Source: Methyloversatilis discipulorum (GTDB lineage Bacteria > Pseudomonadota > Gammaproteobacteria > Burkholderiales > Rhodocyclaceae). From it: a stretch of 64,000 nt of DNA. The position numbers and the translations under genes were made by a program. Of the stretch, positions 1 to 9,942 are shown one piece after another (position 1 is the first letter of the stretch; the number at the start of each line of letters is the position of its first letter). The notes below the pieces were generated by a model that saw only the letters and a program-made list of their open reading frames with translations, was not told the DNA's origin and did not search any database. The stretch is from assembly GCF_000385375.1 (NCBI RefSeq), contig NZ_ARVV01000001.1:3534001-3598000 (forward strand). Reading direction: 5' to 3'.

Positions 1-568
1 CGACCGGGCGCGGACGCAGATGCACGATGGCCGACATCACCTTGGGCGCCGGCCGGAAGGCGCCCGGCGGCACGTCGAACAGGTGGGCACATTCGAAGCG
101 GTACTGCAGCATGACCGACAGCCGGCCGTACTCGTCGGAGTCCGGCGCGGCAACGATGCGATCGACCACTTCCTTCTGCAGCATGAAGGTCATGTCGCGC
201 ACGTGTTCGGCGTGCTCGGCGAGGTGGAACAGCAGCGGGCTGGAAATGTTGTACGGCAGATTGCCGATCACCCGCACGTCGTCGCCAAGCGCGCCGAAGT
301 CGAACTTCAGCGCGTCGGTTTCGTGTATTTCGAGCTTCGACGCCAGATCGCCCTCGCGCAGACGCTGCGCGAGATCGCGGTCGATCTCGACGACGTGCAG
401 GCGATCGATCCGCTCAGTCACCGGCCGCGTCATCGCGCCCAGCCCCGGGCCGATCTCTACCATCACCTGACCGGGTTTCGGATCGATGGCCGCGACGATC
501 TTGCGGATGATGTTGCCGTCGACCAGGAAGTTCTGGCCGAAGCGTTTGCGGGCGCGGTGCTGTTCCAT
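1..568 (-). CDS. rsmA: 16S rRNA (adenine1518/1519-N6)-dimethyltransferase, partial
   Basis: Transfers methyl groups from SAM to two adjacent adenines near the 3' end of 16S rRNA during late 30S assembly. The first 189 residues are present and the gene runs off the left edge. Reading from 568, the protein begins [17 protein letters not shown], the KsgA start, followed by the SAM-binding stretch [10 protein letters not shown] near residue 39 and the catalytic [12 protein letters not shown] near residue 103. The ATG shares one base with the pdxA stop (TGATG), so it is probably translationally coupled as the last visible gene of lptD-surA-pdxA-rsmA. The catalytic region is intact; the C-terminal RNA-binding part cannot be seen. 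Confidence 0.95.
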   Translation of the reverse strand, partial: MEQHRARKRFGQNFLVDGNIIRKIVAAIDPKPGQVMVEIGPGLGAMTRPVTERIDRLHVVEIDRDLAQRLREGDLASKLEIHETDALKFDFGALGDDVRVIGNLPYNISSPLLFHLAEHAEHVRDMTFMLQKEVVDRIVAAPDSDEYGRLSVMLQYRFECAHLFDVPPGAFRPAPKVMSAIVHLRPRPV

Positions 569-1563
569 CAGTGCCGGCTCATCGCAATGGCCGCCTCCAC
601 CGCCTCGATCAGACTGCCGGCATCGGCGCGGCCGCTGCCGGCCAGGTCGAGCGCGGTACCGTGATCGACCGAGGTGCGGATGATGGGCAGACCGAGCGTG
701 ATGTTGATGCCGTGGCCGAAGGTCGCGTACTTCAGCACCGGCAGGCCCTGGTCGTGGAACATCGCAAGCACGGCGTCGGCGCCGTCCAGGTGGCGCGGCA
801 CGAACAGCGTGTCGGCCGGCAGCGGGCCTTCGAGGTCCATGCCTTCGGCGCGCAGCGTGTCGAGCACCGGCGCGATCACGTCGATCTCCTCGCGCCCCAT
901 GTGACCGCCCTCGCCGGCGTGCGGATTCAGGCCGGCGACAACGATGTGCGGTCGGGCGATATCGAAGCGCGTACGCAGGTCGGCGTCGAGGATGCGCAGC
1001 GTCTGCGTCAGCGATTCGCGGGTGATGGCGGCTGGCACGGCGGACAGCGGCAGGTGCGTGGTGGCGAGCGCGACGCGCAGCCAGGGGCCGTCGGCGTTCG
1101 CGCCGGTGCGGCCGGCCAGCATCATGACGACGCGCGGCGTGCCGGTGCTGTCGGCCAGGTATTCGGTGTGACCGGAGAAGGGCACGCCGGCGTCGTTGAT
1201 GACGCCCTTGTGCAGCGGCGCGGTGACCATGGCGGCGAACTCGCCGCTGACGCAGCCGTCGCGGGCGCGGTCGAGCAAGGACAGCACGTAGCGGGCGTTG
1301 GCGACGTCGAGCCGTCCAGCCGCCGAGGGCACGGCCAGCGGACTGTGCAGCACTTCGAGCGCGCCGTCGTCGGCGTCGCTTGCCGGGTCATACGCGCGCA
1401 GTTGCACCTCTAGACCGGCCGCCTGTGCGCGTTCTGCAATCAGGCCTGCATCGCCGAGCACCACCAGCCGGGCGGCGAAGCGTCGGCCGCTCAGGGCCGC
1501 GCACAGTTCGGGGCCGACGCCTGCCGGTTCGCCGCTGGTGACTGCGATGCGGGGACGGTTCAC
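568..1563 (-). CDS. pdxA: 4-hydroxythreonine-4-phosphate dehydrogenase
   Basis: NAD-dependent step of the DXP-dependent pyridoxal phosphate pathway. It makes 3-amino-2-oxopropyl phosphate, which PdxJ uses. The 331-residue length is normal. The N-terminus [16 protein letters not shown], the metal-site region [21 protein letters not shown] and [11 protein letters not shown] are family hallmarks. The start is GTG, seven bases after the surA stop, inside the surA-pdxA-rsmA operon also found in enterics. Confidence 0.95.
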   Translation of the reverse strand: MNRPRIAVTSGEPAGVGPELCAALSGRRFAARLVVLGDAGLIAERAQAAGLEVQLRAYDPASDADDGALEVLHSPLAVPSAAGRLDVANARYVLSLLDRARDGCVSGEFAAMVTAPLHKGVINDAGVPFSGHTEYLADSTGTPRVVMMLAGRTGANADGPWLRVALATTHLPLSAVPAAITRESLTQTLRILDADLRTRFDIARPHIVVAGLNPHAGEGGHMGREEIDVIAPVLDTLRAEGMDLEGPLPADTLFVPRHLDGADAVLAMFHDQGLPVLKYATFGHGINITLGLPIIRTSVDHGTALDLAGSGRADAGSLIEAVEAAIAMSRH

Positions 1564-1570
1564 CGCGGTC

Positions 1571-2905
1571 TCATCGCTCGTCGTTCAGACGGATTTCGAC
1601 GTAAGCGCGGTCGCGCAGCTGACGCACCCAGTCCTGATACACCTCTTCCGCCTTGCGCTCGCGCAGCGCGAGGCGCGCGGCGGCACGCTGACGTTCGGTC
1701 GATACGTCCTCGACCCGGCGTTCGACCACCTGGATCAGATGCCAGCCGAAAGGCGACTGCACCGGTTCGCTCACCTTGCCCGGTTCGAGCGCATTCATCA
1801 CCTTCTCGAACTCCGGCACCGTGTCGCCCGGGTAGAGCCAGCCGAGGTCGCCGCCCTTGGCGGCGGACAGATCCTGCGAGTTGGAGCGCGCCAGTTCCTC
1901 GAAATCGCCGCCGTTGTCCAGGCGTTCCTTGATGCCGGTCAGGCGGCGGCGCGCCTCGGCGTCATTCACCACTTCCGAGGTTTTGATCAGGATGTGACGG
2001 GCGCGCGTCTGACTGACGCGGGCATCGCTGGCGCCGGCACCGCCGCGCTTGTCCACCAGCTTCATGATGTGAAAGCCGGCCGGGCTGCGCATCACCTCGC
2101 TCACCTGCCCCGGCTTCAGATTGGGCAGCATGTCGGCGAACAGCTGCGGCAGACGGTCGAGCGGACGCCAGCCCAGGCTGCCGCCCGACAGTGCGTCCGG
2201 CGCATCCGAATAGGAAGCCGCGACGCGCGCGAAATCCTCGCCCTTGGCCAGCTGTTCCATCGCCGCGTCGGCACGTGCCTTCAGCCGCATCAGCGTCTCC
2301 GGGCTGGCCCCTTCGGGTACGCGCAGCAGGATGTGCGACACATTGAATTCCTCGCGCTGGTCGGCCTTGCGTTCCGGGTTGGCGAGATAGTTGTCGATCT
2401 CGCCCTCGGTCACCACGACGCGGCTTTCGACCTCGCGGTCACGCAGGCGGCTGAGGATGATTTCCTTGCGGATGTCCTCGCGGAAGCGCGGCCACGGGAT
2501 GCCGTCGCGCTCGACCGCAGAACGCAGCTGCGTCGCGTTCATGTTGTTGCTCTCGGCAATGCGCCCGAGCGCGGCTTCGAGCATGCGGTCGTCGATGCGC
2601 ATCTGCGTCTCTTCCGCGTGCTGCAGCTGCACCTTCTCGTAAATCATCCGCTCCAGCACCTGGCGTTCGAAGTCCTCGCGCGGCGGCGGTGTCACGTTTC
2701 GTCCGCGCAGCTGGGCGATGGCCTGTTCGGTACGCGAACGCAGTTCGAACAGGGTGATCGCGTCGCTATTGACCACGGCGACGATGCGATCGACCTCGAC
2801 CACGTCGGAGGGCTCGGCCTGTCCGTTCGGCTGAGCCTGTGCGACCGCTGCACCGAAGAGGCCCAGAACGGCCAGCAGGCAGGCCGGAATCAGTTTGTTC
2901 AGCAT
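1571..2905 (-). CDS. surA: Periplasmic chaperone / peptidyl-prolyl isomerase SurA
   Basis: Carries unfolded outer-membrane proteins, including LptD, across the periplasm. The 444 residues show a signal peptide ending around AAVAQA (residue 24), an N-terminal chaperone domain to about 165, then two parvulin domains around 180-285 and 300-395. Both carry the parvulin pattern [13 protein letters not shown] / [11 protein letters not shown] with the downstream GGSLGWRP / [10 protein letters not shown] and FGWHLIQV. The ATG lies 12 bases after the lptD stop, so chaperone and client are co-transcribed. Confidence 0.95.
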   Translation of the reverse strand: MLNKLIPACLLAVLGLFGAAVAQAQPNGQAEPSDVVEVDRIVAVVNSDAITLFELRSRTEQAIAQLRGRNVTPPPREDFERQVLERMIYEKVQLQHAEETQMRIDDRMLEAALGRIAESNNMNATQLRSAVERDGIPWPRFREDIRKEIILSRLRDREVESRVVVTEGEIDNYLANPERKADQREEFNVSHILLRVPEGASPETLMRLKARADAAMEQLAKGEDFARVAASYSDAPDALSGGSLGWRPLDRLPQLFADMLPNLKPGQVSEVMRSPAGFHIMKLVDKRGGAGASDARVSQTRARHILIKTSEVVNDAEARRRLTGIKERLDNGGDFEELARSNSQDLSAAKGGDLGWLYPGDTVPEFEKVMNALEPGKVSEPVQSPFGWHLIQVVERRVEDVSTERQRAAARLALRERKAEEVYQDWVRQLRDRAYVEIRLNDER

Positions 2906-2917
2906 TGGATAAGTCCG

Positions 2918-5827
2918 TCAGAAATCGTCGCCGAAAATCGGGTCGGCGGCACTCTGGTTGATCTGGCCGTAGCCGGGAATGCTGCGCTTGAGTGCATCGA
3001 GCGGGTTGGAGCCGATGCGCGAGAAATCGTTGAGCTCGAGCTGGAAGAACAGCGCGGTGCGGGTACGTTGCACATTGGTGGCGATACGCTGGAACACGAC
3101 GCGGCCCACCCAGCAGCCACCGTTGTATTCGAAACCCGCGAGGCCTTCGACCAGACGGCGCTCGGCAATCGAGTAGTTGTGGCGCGCCACGGCGTACCAG
3201 CGGTTGGTCAGCGGCCACTGCGCCGACAGGTCCAGATCGCGCACGTCTCCTACCGTGGTCGAGGCGCGGCGGAAACGGTAGGACGCATTCAGCACCTGCG
3301 CCTCACGCGGATTCCAGCGCATGGTCAGGTTGTAGCGCTCGGTCTGCGAAAGGTCGGTGTTGTACTGCACGGCCGCATCGACCCAGGTCTTCGGCAACAA
3401 CTCGCCGGACACCGCCGCCAGCGTACTGGCGACGCGCTCGGTACGTGGGGTGCCGCCGGGCAGGGTGACCAGCTGGTCGCTGAAGTAGAAGCGCTGCCCC
3501 AGCGCGAGGCGGGCACGCTCCGAGCCATTGACCGGATCGATGAAGCGCGAGATCGCGGCCGTCGTGACCTGATTGCTGTCGGCGATGCGGTCCTGACCGA
3601 CGAAAACGTTCTCCGAGAAGATCTGCGCGAAGTTGAAGTCGGCCAGCGCACTGTCGAACACCGGGTATTTCGACTGGTCCTTGTAGGTCGACAGCACGTA
3701 GTACATGCGCGGTTCGAAGGTCTGTATGAAACCCTGACCGAACAGGTCGGAATCGCGCTCGAAGACGGTGCCGGCGTCGAGACTGAAGATCGGGATCGAA
3801 CGCGAGAGCGAGGTCGACTGCGCGGCGTTCGCCGTTCCGCGGTCGAGATCGTAATTGCTCAGATGCACGCCGACCTTGGGCGTGATGAACATGTAGGAGT
3901 TGCGCATCGGCAGCGACAGCTGCGGATAGACGACGGCACGGCGCCCCTGGTCGCGCGTCACGTCGTCGATGCGGAAATCGGTGTAGTTGGCCAGCGTGCT
4001 GAACACCAGCCCGCCCGGCAGATCGGAACGCAGCGCATTGAACGTGACCGATGGCATCTGGCGGTAGATGTCGGGCCGGTTGGCCAGCGACTGGTACTCG
4101 GACGCCTTGGCACTCAAGGTCCACCAGTCGCCTGCATACGACAGCGAGCCCTCGCGCGGCAGATAGCTTATCGACGTGATGGCCAGGCGCGAACCCAGGT
4201 CGGTGTAGTAATTGCGATCCGATACCGAGTTGATGTTCAGCGAGCCGGTCAGGCGTTCGTTGAACTGATGCGCGTGCTGCATGCTGAAGGCGTAGCGATC
4301 GCGCTCTGCCAGGCGATCGCTCGGCAGGTAATCGAGTCGTATCTTGCCGGCGTAGTCTTCCTGCAGGTAGCGGAACTCGCTGCTTAACATCAGGCCACGC
4401 GTACCGAGCACGCGCAGGCCTATGGTCGCATCCATGTTCGGCGCGATATTCCAGTAGTACGGCAGCAGCAGATCGATACCGGTACGGTTGGTCACGCCGA
4501 AGGTGGGCGTCAGGAAACCGGACTTGCGGCGATTGTTCAGCGAGAAATCCAGCCAGGGCGAATACAGGACCGGCACACCCTTGAAGATGATCTTGCCGTT
4601 GCGGCCCTCGCCCTCTTCCGACTCGAAATCGAGATTGAGCGTATCGACCTGCGCGTACCAATCCTGATTCTCCGGGCCACAGGTCGAGTAGGTCGCGTTC
4701 TCCATGCGGATGCGGTTCTCGCCGAGAAACTCCATCACGTCGGCCTCACCGCGGCCGGTGGTGGTGCGCAGGTTCTCGCCGGTCTGCAGATTGCGCCGCA
4801 CGGTGTAGCGCGGCTTGTCGAACACGCCTTCGCTGCGCGTCAACTGGTAACGGAGTGACGGGCCCTCGACCACGTCCTCGCCGCGCACCAGGCGCACATT
4901 GCCCTGCGCCCGCAGTTCGTCGGTCGGCGGCTCATAGACGATGGAATCGGCGGTCAGCGAGGTGGTCGCGCGGCGCAGTTCGGCAGCGCCTTCGGCGCGC
5001 ATCACGGCGTCGGTGGTGCCATCCAGCTGGTCGGCGGCGATCAGCGTCGCGCGCGACTCGGGGTGACGCTCGACATACTCCGACAGCGTGATCGCGCCCT
5101 TGAGCATGCGCGTCTCGTCGTCCTCCGGAACCTGCGGCGGCAGCGCGCCGGTGACGTCCGCTTCCTGCGCGGCCGGCGTACCGGCGATGACGGTCTCGCC
5201 GGTCTGACCGGCCGGCACACGCCGACGCGCCACCGGTGGTGTGCCCATCAGCGATCTGTCGACCTTGAGCGGCGGCATGTTGCGCGCCGTCGTCACGTTG
5301 CGGTAGGGCGGCGCCTCGTCGAGCGCGGCCTGAGCCGTCGGCGGCACTGCACGCCCACCGGGCGGCGCCTTGACCAGTGAACGGTCAACCTTCAGCGGCG
5401 GCAGGTTGCGGGCATTCGACGTCGTCGCCGGCGCGGCAGGCGAAACGGCCGGTGCCGCCTGCCTGACAGACGCTGGCGCGGCCTTCAGCGCTGGGGCCGG
5501 AACTGAAGCGGGGGTCGAAGTCGAGGCGGGAGCAGGAGCCGGCGCCGACTCGACGGCAACCGGTGCCTCTGCTGCCGGCTGTCCCGGCGTCGCCACCGGA
5601 AACACTTCCACGCCCGAAGCAGCCGCCGGCGTCTCTGCCGGCGCCGCAGCGCCGCCGGTCGCGGCAGGCTGCTTCGACGCCGCGGCGGGCTTGGCGGCGC
5701 CCGTCTTGGCCGGCCGCTGTGACGGCGGCACCAGGGACGGATCGACCTTCAGCGAAGGAAGTGCATCGGCCGCCTGCGCGCCGCAGGCCATCCAGGCCAG
5801 ATAGAGAATGACGGAACGCCTGAGCAC
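2918..5827 (-). CDS. lptD: LPS-assembly outer membrane protein LptD
   Basis: Outer-membrane barrel that inserts lipopolysaccharide into the outer leaflet together with LptE. At 969 residues it is longer than the E. coli protein (about 784). A short signal peptide (MLRRSVILYLAWMACGAQA, GTG start) precedes an Ala/Pro-rich linker of roughly 230 residues, the periplasmic LptD-N/OstA domain (about 250-390) and the barrel, which ends in Phe. The linker holds three copies of a [LM]PxLKVDxSL motif (about 23-35, 142-156, 184-197). Apart from a signal-peptide Cys I find only two cysteines (YSTCGPENQ and NGGCW), so one disulfide rather than the E. coli two. First gene of the lptD-surA-pdxA-rsmA operon, divergent from amgK. 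Confidence 0.95.
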   Translation of the reverse strand: MLRRSVILYLAWMACGAQAADALPSLKVDPSLVPPSQRPAKTGAAKPAAASKQPAATGGAAAPAETPAAASGVEVFPVATPGQPAAEAPVAVESAPAPAPASTSTPASVPAPALKAAPASVRQAAPAVSPAAPATTSNARNLPPLKVDRSLVKAPPGGRAVPPTAQAALDEAPPYRNVTTARNMPPLKVDRSLMGTPPVARRRVPAGQTGETVIAGTPAAQEADVTGALPPQVPEDDETRMLKGAITLSEYVERHPESRATLIAADQLDGTTDAVMRAEGAAELRRATTSLTADSIVYEPPTDELRAQGNVRLVRGEDVVEGPSLRYQLTRSEGVFDKPRYTVRRNLQTGENLRTTTGRGEADVMEFLGENRIRMENATYSTCGPENQDWYAQVDTLNLDFESEEGEGRNGKIIFKGVPVLYSPWLDFSLNNRRKSGFLTPTFGVTNRTGIDLLLPYYWNIAPNMDATIGLRVLGTRGLMLSSEFRYLQEDYAGKIRLDYLPSDRLAERDRYAFSMQHAHQFNERLTGSLNINSVSDRNYYTDLGSRLAITSISYLPREGSLSYAGDWWTLSAKASEYQSLANRPDIYRQMPSVTFNALRSDLPGGLVFSTLANYTDFRIDDVTRDQGRRAVVYPQLSLPMRNSYMFITPKVGVHLSNYDLDRGTANAAQSTSLSRSIPIFSLDAGTVFERDSDLFGQGFIQTFEPRMYYVLSTYKDQSKYPVFDSALADFNFAQIFSENVFVGQDRIADSNQVTTAAISRFIDPVNGSERARLALGQRFYFSDQLVTLPGGTPRTERVASTLAAVSGELLPKTWVDAAVQYNTDLSQTERYNLTMRWNPREAQVLNASYRFRRASTTVGDVRDLDLSAQWPLTNRWYAVARHNYSIAERRLVEGLAGFEYNGGCWVGRVVFQRIATNVQRTRTALFFQLELNDFSRIGSNPLDALKRSIPGYGQINQSAADPIFGDDF

Positions 5828-6025
5828 GAATGAGAGGGCTGGAAGCGGGCTGATCGCGGGTTGAACTCCGGCTTTCGCGCCCGGGCGACGGATCGCCGGC
5901 TTGCACGCAGCCGCGTTATAGAATCGCGCATCTTATCAAACGCGACCCGGTTGCCGGCCGGCGATGGCAACAATTTGCAGATCGCGACGCCGGCCCGTCG
6001 TTCAGCCGCCCCGGACCCACCGAAC

Positions 6026-7030
6026 ATGACCCAAGACCCGCGCCTCGACGCGCTCACTGCCTGGCTGCAGGCGCAGTTTCCCGGCCAGACCCTCGACATC
6101 CGTCCGGCCTCGGCCGATGCCAGCTTCCGCCGCTACTTCCGCGTGACGCTGGCCGACGGCAGCACCCACATCGCGATGGACGCCCCCCCGCCGCAGGAAG
6201 ACTGCCGCCCCTTCGTCGCCGTGCAGGCGCTGTTCGAGGCAGCCGGCGCCCATGTGCCGGCGCTGCGCGCGCAGGACGTCGAACAGGGTTTCCTGCTGCT
6301 GTCCGACCTCGGCAGCACCACTTATCTCGACGTGCTCGACGCGGAAAACGCCCCGGCGCTCTATTTCGACGCCACCACCGCGCTGATCGCCATGCAGAAA
6401 GCCAGCCGGCCCGGCGTGCTGCCCGAGTACGACCGCGACCGCCTGCTGGCGGAGATGGAGCTGTTCCCGGTGTGGTACGTCGGGCGCCATCTGAAGGCCG
6501 AACTGTCGGAGGCCGAGACGACCGCGCTGTACGAGGTGTTCGACCGCATCCTGGACGTGAATCTGGCCGAGCCGCAGGTGTTCGTGCACCGCGACTACCA
6601 CAGCCGCAACCTGATGGTGACGATGCCCAACCCCGGCGTGCTCGACTTCCAGGACGCCGTGTATGGTCCGATCAGCTACGACCTGGTCAGCCTGTTCAAG
6701 GACGCCTACATCGCCTGGGAAGAGGAACAGACGCTGGACTGGCTCATCCGCTACTGGCAGGACGCCAAGCGCGCCGGCCTGCCGGTGCGCGAAGACTTCG
6801 CCGACTTCCACCGCGACTACGAATTCATGGGCGCGCAGCGCCACCTGAAGGTACTGGGCATCTTCGCCCGCCTGTACCACCGCGACGGCAAGGACGGCTA
6901 CCTGAAGGACATGCCGCGCGTGATGAACCACCTGCGCGCCACCGCCCGCCGCTACCGTGACCTCGCGCCGCTCGCCAGGCTGCTGGACCGACTCGAGGGC
7001 GTGACGCCGCAGGTCGGCTACACCTTCTGA
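6026..7030 (+). CDS. amgK: N-acetylmuramate/N-acetylglucosamine 1-kinase AmgK
   Basis: Phosphorylates the anomeric hydroxyl of MurNAc or GlcNAc in the peptidoglycan recycling route that bypasses MurA; the route is known to give intrinsic fosfomycin tolerance in pseudomonads. The 334 residues have the aminoglycoside phosphotransferase fold: catalytic loop [11 protein letters not shown] near residue 190 and metal-binding [15 protein letters not shown] just after. I take the ATG at 6026 ([10 protein letters not shown]); upstream in-frame sequence has no homologous look. Its stop overlaps the murU start by one base. The divergent placement next to lptD matches Pseudomonas, which supports this name over a generic phosphotransferase. 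Confidence 0.88.
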   Translation: MTQDPRLDALTAWLQAQFPGQTLDIRPASADASFRRYFRVTLADGSTHIAMDAPPPQEDCRPFVAVQALFEAAGAHVPALRAQDVEQGFLLLSDLGSTTYLDVLDAENAPALYFDATTALIAMQKASRPGVLPEYDRDRLLAEMELFPVWYVGRHLKAELSEAETTALYEVFDRILDVNLAEPQVFVHRDYHSRNLMVTMPNPGVLDFQDAVYGPISYDLVSLFKDAYIAWEEEQTLDWLIRYWQDAKRAGLPVREDFADFHRDYEFMGAQRHLKVLGIFARLYHRDGKDGYLKDMPRVMNHLRATARRYRDLAPLARLLDRLEGVTPQVGYTF

Positions 7031-7719
7031 TGAAAGCGATGATTCTCGCCGCCGGCCGCGGCGAGCGCATGCGCCCGCTGACCGACCACCTGCCGAAACC
7101 GCTGCTCGAGGTCGGCGGTCGGCCGCTCATCGTCTGGCATATCGAAGCACTCAGGGCGGCCGGCATCACCGACCTCGTGATCAACCACGCCCATCTCGGC
7201 CACAAGCTCGTTGAAGCACTGGGCGACGGCAGCGCACTCGGCGCGCACATCGCCTGGTCGGCCGAACCCGAAGGCGCGCTGGAAACCGCGGGCGGCATCG
7301 CGCACGCGCGCCACCTGCTCGGCGACGCTCCGTTTGTCGTGGTCAATGGCGACATCTGGTGCGACGCCGACTTCGCCGCCATCGCTCAGGCCGCATCGGC
7401 GCTGCAGGCCGACGGCGACCTCGCTCACCTGCTGCTGGTTCCGAACCCGGCGCACAACCCGGGCGGCGATTTCGTACTGCGCGACGACCGGGTATGCGAC
7501 GAGAGCGAGGGCCGGCTCACGTTCTCCGGCATCGGCGCCTATCACCCGTCGCTGTTCGACGGCCTCGATCCGGACGCACCGGCAAAGCTCGCACCGCTGC
7601 TGCGCGCGGCGATGCGCGAAGGCCGCGTCGGCGGCGCGCTGCACCGCGGCCACTGGCACGACGTCGGCACACCGCAGCGGCTGGCCGAGGTCGACGCGCT
7701 GGCGCGCAAGAAAGGCTGA
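7030..7719 (+). CDS. murU: N-acetylmuramate-1-phosphate uridylyltransferase MurU
   Basis: Makes UDP-MurNAc from MurNAc-1-phosphate and UTP, the step after AmgK. At 229 residues it is a compact single-domain nucleotidyltransferase: [28 protein letters not shown] (cited in two parts: the G-x-G-x-R loop at 8-14 and the KP pair near 23) and [10 protein letters not shown], with Asp for metal binding, near 105. It lacks the left-handed helix domain of GlmU. Coupled to amgK by a TGATG overlap. Confidence 0.9.
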   Translation: MKAMILAAGRGERMRPLTDHLPKPLLEVGGRPLIVWHIEALRAAGITDLVINHAHLGHKLVEALGDGSALGAHIAWSAEPEGALETAGGIAHARHLLGDAPFVVVNGDIWCDADFAAIAQAASALQADGDLAHLLLVPNPAHNPGGDFVLRDDRVCDESEGRLTFSGIGAYHPSLFDGLDPDAPAKLAPLLRAAMREGRVGGALHRGHWHDVGTPQRLAEVDALARKKG

Positions 7720-7725
7720 AACCGG

Positions 7726-9204
7726 TCAGGCGGCCAGCGGCAGACGCAGATCAATGTGCATGCCGCCACCGTCGGCATCGCGCAGTTCGATGTCGCCGCC
7801 AAGCCGCTCGACCACTTCGCGCACGATTGCCAGTCCCAGCCCGGTGCCGCTGCTGACCGAACCGGGAATGCGGTAATACGGCTCGAAGACCCGCTCGCGC
7901 AGTTCAGGCGGTATCCCCGGCCCCGCGTCGATGACGGCCAGGCGCGCCACATTCCCGTCGCGCGACAGGCGCACCGTGATGGTCGTCCCCGGTGGGGCAT
8001 AACGCTGCGCGTTGTCGATCAGATTGCCCGCCATGCTGGACAGGCCTGTCGGGTCGGCCCGCATGATCAGCGGGTCTCCGCAGCTTTCGAAGGCCAGCAG
8101 ATGACCGCTCGATTCGCAGGCCGGCAGCCGCTGCGCCACCGCGTCGGACACCACGTCGCGCAGTGACACCTCCATGTCGTGGGTGGCCCGGCCGGCCCGG
8201 CTGTGCGCCAGCATCTGTTCGGCCAGGTGAACGGTGCGTGCGACACCTTCGAGCAGACTGTCGAGCGACTTGTCGCGTTGCGCTGCGTCTTCCGCGCGGC
8301 GGGCGTTCTGCGCGTGGATACGCAGCGCGGCCAGCGGCGTGCGCAGTTCGTGCGCGGCCGAATCGATGAAGCGCCGCTCGCGTTCGAGCGTACTGCGCAC
8401 CCGTTCGAACAGCGCGTTCAGCGCACCGAGCACCGGCGTCATTTCGCGCGGCACGCGCGACAGCGTCAGGGGCTGATCGTCCTGCGGGCGGCGGGCCGCA
8501 ATGCGCTCGGTCATTTCCGACAATGGGGCCAGACCGTAACCGATCAGCAGCGCGTTGAGCAGCAGCACGACCACCAGTCCGACCAGCAGCGGCGCACCGG
8601 TCGCCCAGCCCAGCTTGGCCGTCAGCTCGGCGCGCGCGTCGGTGCGCTCACCGACCTGCACCCACACCTCTCCGGCCTGCAGCACAAACACGCGCCACAT
8701 GCCATCGTCGAGATCGTGATCGCTGAAACCGGCCCTCATCGGCGCAAACGGCTTTTCCGGTGCCGATGACGAGCGCGCCAGCAGTCGATGGGCGGCGCCG
8801 TCGACATCCACGCTCCACACCTGGTAGGCGATGTGCGTCTCGTATTCATGTCCGAGCGGCGTTTCGACGTCGTGATGGCCGAACAGCCACTCCTGCAGTA
8901 TCCACAGCAGTGCGAAACCTGGCTTTCCGGCCAGTTCGGCGTCATGCTCGTGCGCCATGTCGGCCAGCGGCGCCGGCAGCGACATCACCAGCGGGGCATT
9001 GATGGTGGCGTGCTCGACCTGTTGCGCGAGCAGGCTTTCGAGCACGCGCGCCGAGGTGGCCAGACGCGCATCGAACAGTTCATCCGCCTCGTCCTGTCCG
9101 GCCATCACCGCCAGCACTGCGGTGGTGCCGATCACGCACAGCAGGATGATGGCGCTGCCGGCCAGCAGCAGCGCGCGTATCGACATGCCGCGGAACGGCC
9201 GCAT
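7726..9204 (-). CDS. Two-component sensor histidine kinase (QseC/PmrB type)
   Basis: Membrane sensor kinase of about 492 residues: TM1 at about 9-35, a periplasmic domain to about 200, TM2 at about 202-226, HAMP, HisKA with the phospho-accepting His in SAAHELRTPLAAL (about 285), and an ATPase domain with GNLIDNAQRY, DAGPGIPPE and GTGLGLAIV. The ATG at 9204 forms TGATG with the regulator stop; a GTG at 9207 is an alternative. The periplasmic part is unusually rich in His and acidic residues (HEHD, GHHDVETPLGHEYETH), which could suit metal or pH sensing; that is inference. It follows the five-gene operon at 9943-14206 on the same strand. Confidence 0.9.
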   Translation of the reverse strand: MRPFRGMSIRALLLAGSAIILLCVIGTTAVLAVMAGQDEADELFDARLATSARVLESLLAQQVEHATINAPLVMSLPAPLADMAHEHDAELAGKPGFALLWILQEWLFGHHDVETPLGHEYETHIAYQVWSVDVDGAAHRLLARSSSAPEKPFAPMRAGFSDHDLDDGMWRVFVLQAGEVWVQVGERTDARAELTAKLGWATGAPLLVGLVVVLLLNALLIGYGLAPLSEMTERIAARRPQDDQPLTLSRVPREMTPVLGALNALFERVRSTLERERRFIDSAAHELRTPLAALRIHAQNARRAEDAAQRDKSLDSLLEGVARTVHLAEQMLAHSRAGRATHDMEVSLRDVVSDAVAQRLPACESSGHLLAFESCGDPLIMRADPTGLSSMAGNLIDNAQRYAPPGTTITVRLSRDGNVARLAVIDAGPGIPPELRERVFEPYYRIPGSVSSGTGLGLAIVREVVERLGGDIELRDADGGGMHIDLRLPLAA

Positions 9205-9884
9205 CACTTGCCCTGCCGCGTCGCCGGCAGCGGGTCGATCACGTAGCCGACACCACGCACGGTGCGTATCAGTTCGGGGTGGAATTTCTTGCGCAGGTTG
9301 TGGATGTGCACATCCAGCGCATTGCTTTCGAGGTCACTGTCCCAGCCGTAGATGTTCTCCACCAGCTGCTGCCGGCTCAGCACGTGGCCGATGTTCTCCA
9401 GCAGGCGCCGCAGCACCATGAACTCGCGCCGCTGCAGCTCGACCGGCCGGTCGTCGATGCTCACCGTCAGGCCCGCCGTATCCAGCGTAATGCTGCCGTA
9501 GCGGATCAGGTTAACGACGGTGCCGCGGGTGCGTCGTTCGAGCACCCGCAGCCGGGCCAGCAGCTCGTCGAGATCGAAGGGCTTGGTCAGGTAGTCGTCG
9601 GCGCCTGCGTCCAGCCCGCCGATGCGTTGCGCCGTCGTGTCACGGGCGCTGAGCACCAGCACCGGCGTCGTGACGCCCGCCTCGCGCGCGCGGCGCAGCA
9701 CATCCATGCCATCCAGCCGCGGCAGCCCGAGGTCGAGCACCGCCATGTCGACGCCGCCACCGCGCAGCGCAGCCAGCGCCTGCGCGCCGTCGCGCACCCA
9801 CTCGACCGTGTAGCGCGCGCGTTCGAGCGCGTCACGGATACCGGCACCAAGCAGTTCGTCGTCTTCAACCAGCAGAACCTTCAT
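9204..9884 (-). CDS. OmpR-family response regulator (QseB/PmrA type)
   Basis: DNA-binding partner of the adjacent kinase, 226 residues. Receiver domain with acidic pair EDD at 8-10, phospho-acceptor Asp51 in AVLDLGLPRLDG and the Lys in LTKPFDLDE near 100. The C-terminal winged helix ends in NALDVHIHNLRKKF and RTVRGVGYVI, typical of the family. I start at ATG 9884 (MKVLLVEDDE); the frame opens further upstream without a sensible protein start. OmpR-family factors bind 11-bp direct repeats, and two such candidates are listed at 14249 and 52549. Confidence 0.92.
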   Translation of the reverse strand: MKVLLVEDDELLGAGIRDALERARYTVEWVRDGAQALAALRGGGVDMAVLDLGLPRLDGMDVLRRAREAGVTTPVLVLSARDTTAQRIGGLDAGADDYLTKPFDLDELLARLRVLERRTRGTVVNLIRYGSITLDTAGLTVSIDDRPVELQRREFMVLRRLLENIGHVLSRQQLVENIYGWDSDLESNALDVHIHNLRKKFHPELIRTVRGVGYVIDPLPATRQGK

Positions 9885-9942
9885 CGGTCTGGAAACGCCG
9901 TAACGGAAAGCCGTCATTGTCGCTCCGCGCGCATTGTTCCGC

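Noticed and set aside
1298..4387. 1029-codon open frame on the plus strand opposite surA and lptD
   Set aside because: Antisense shadow typical of GC-rich codon use; the minus-strand genes have full family motifs and signal peptides, while this translation is low-complexity His/Arg/Val.
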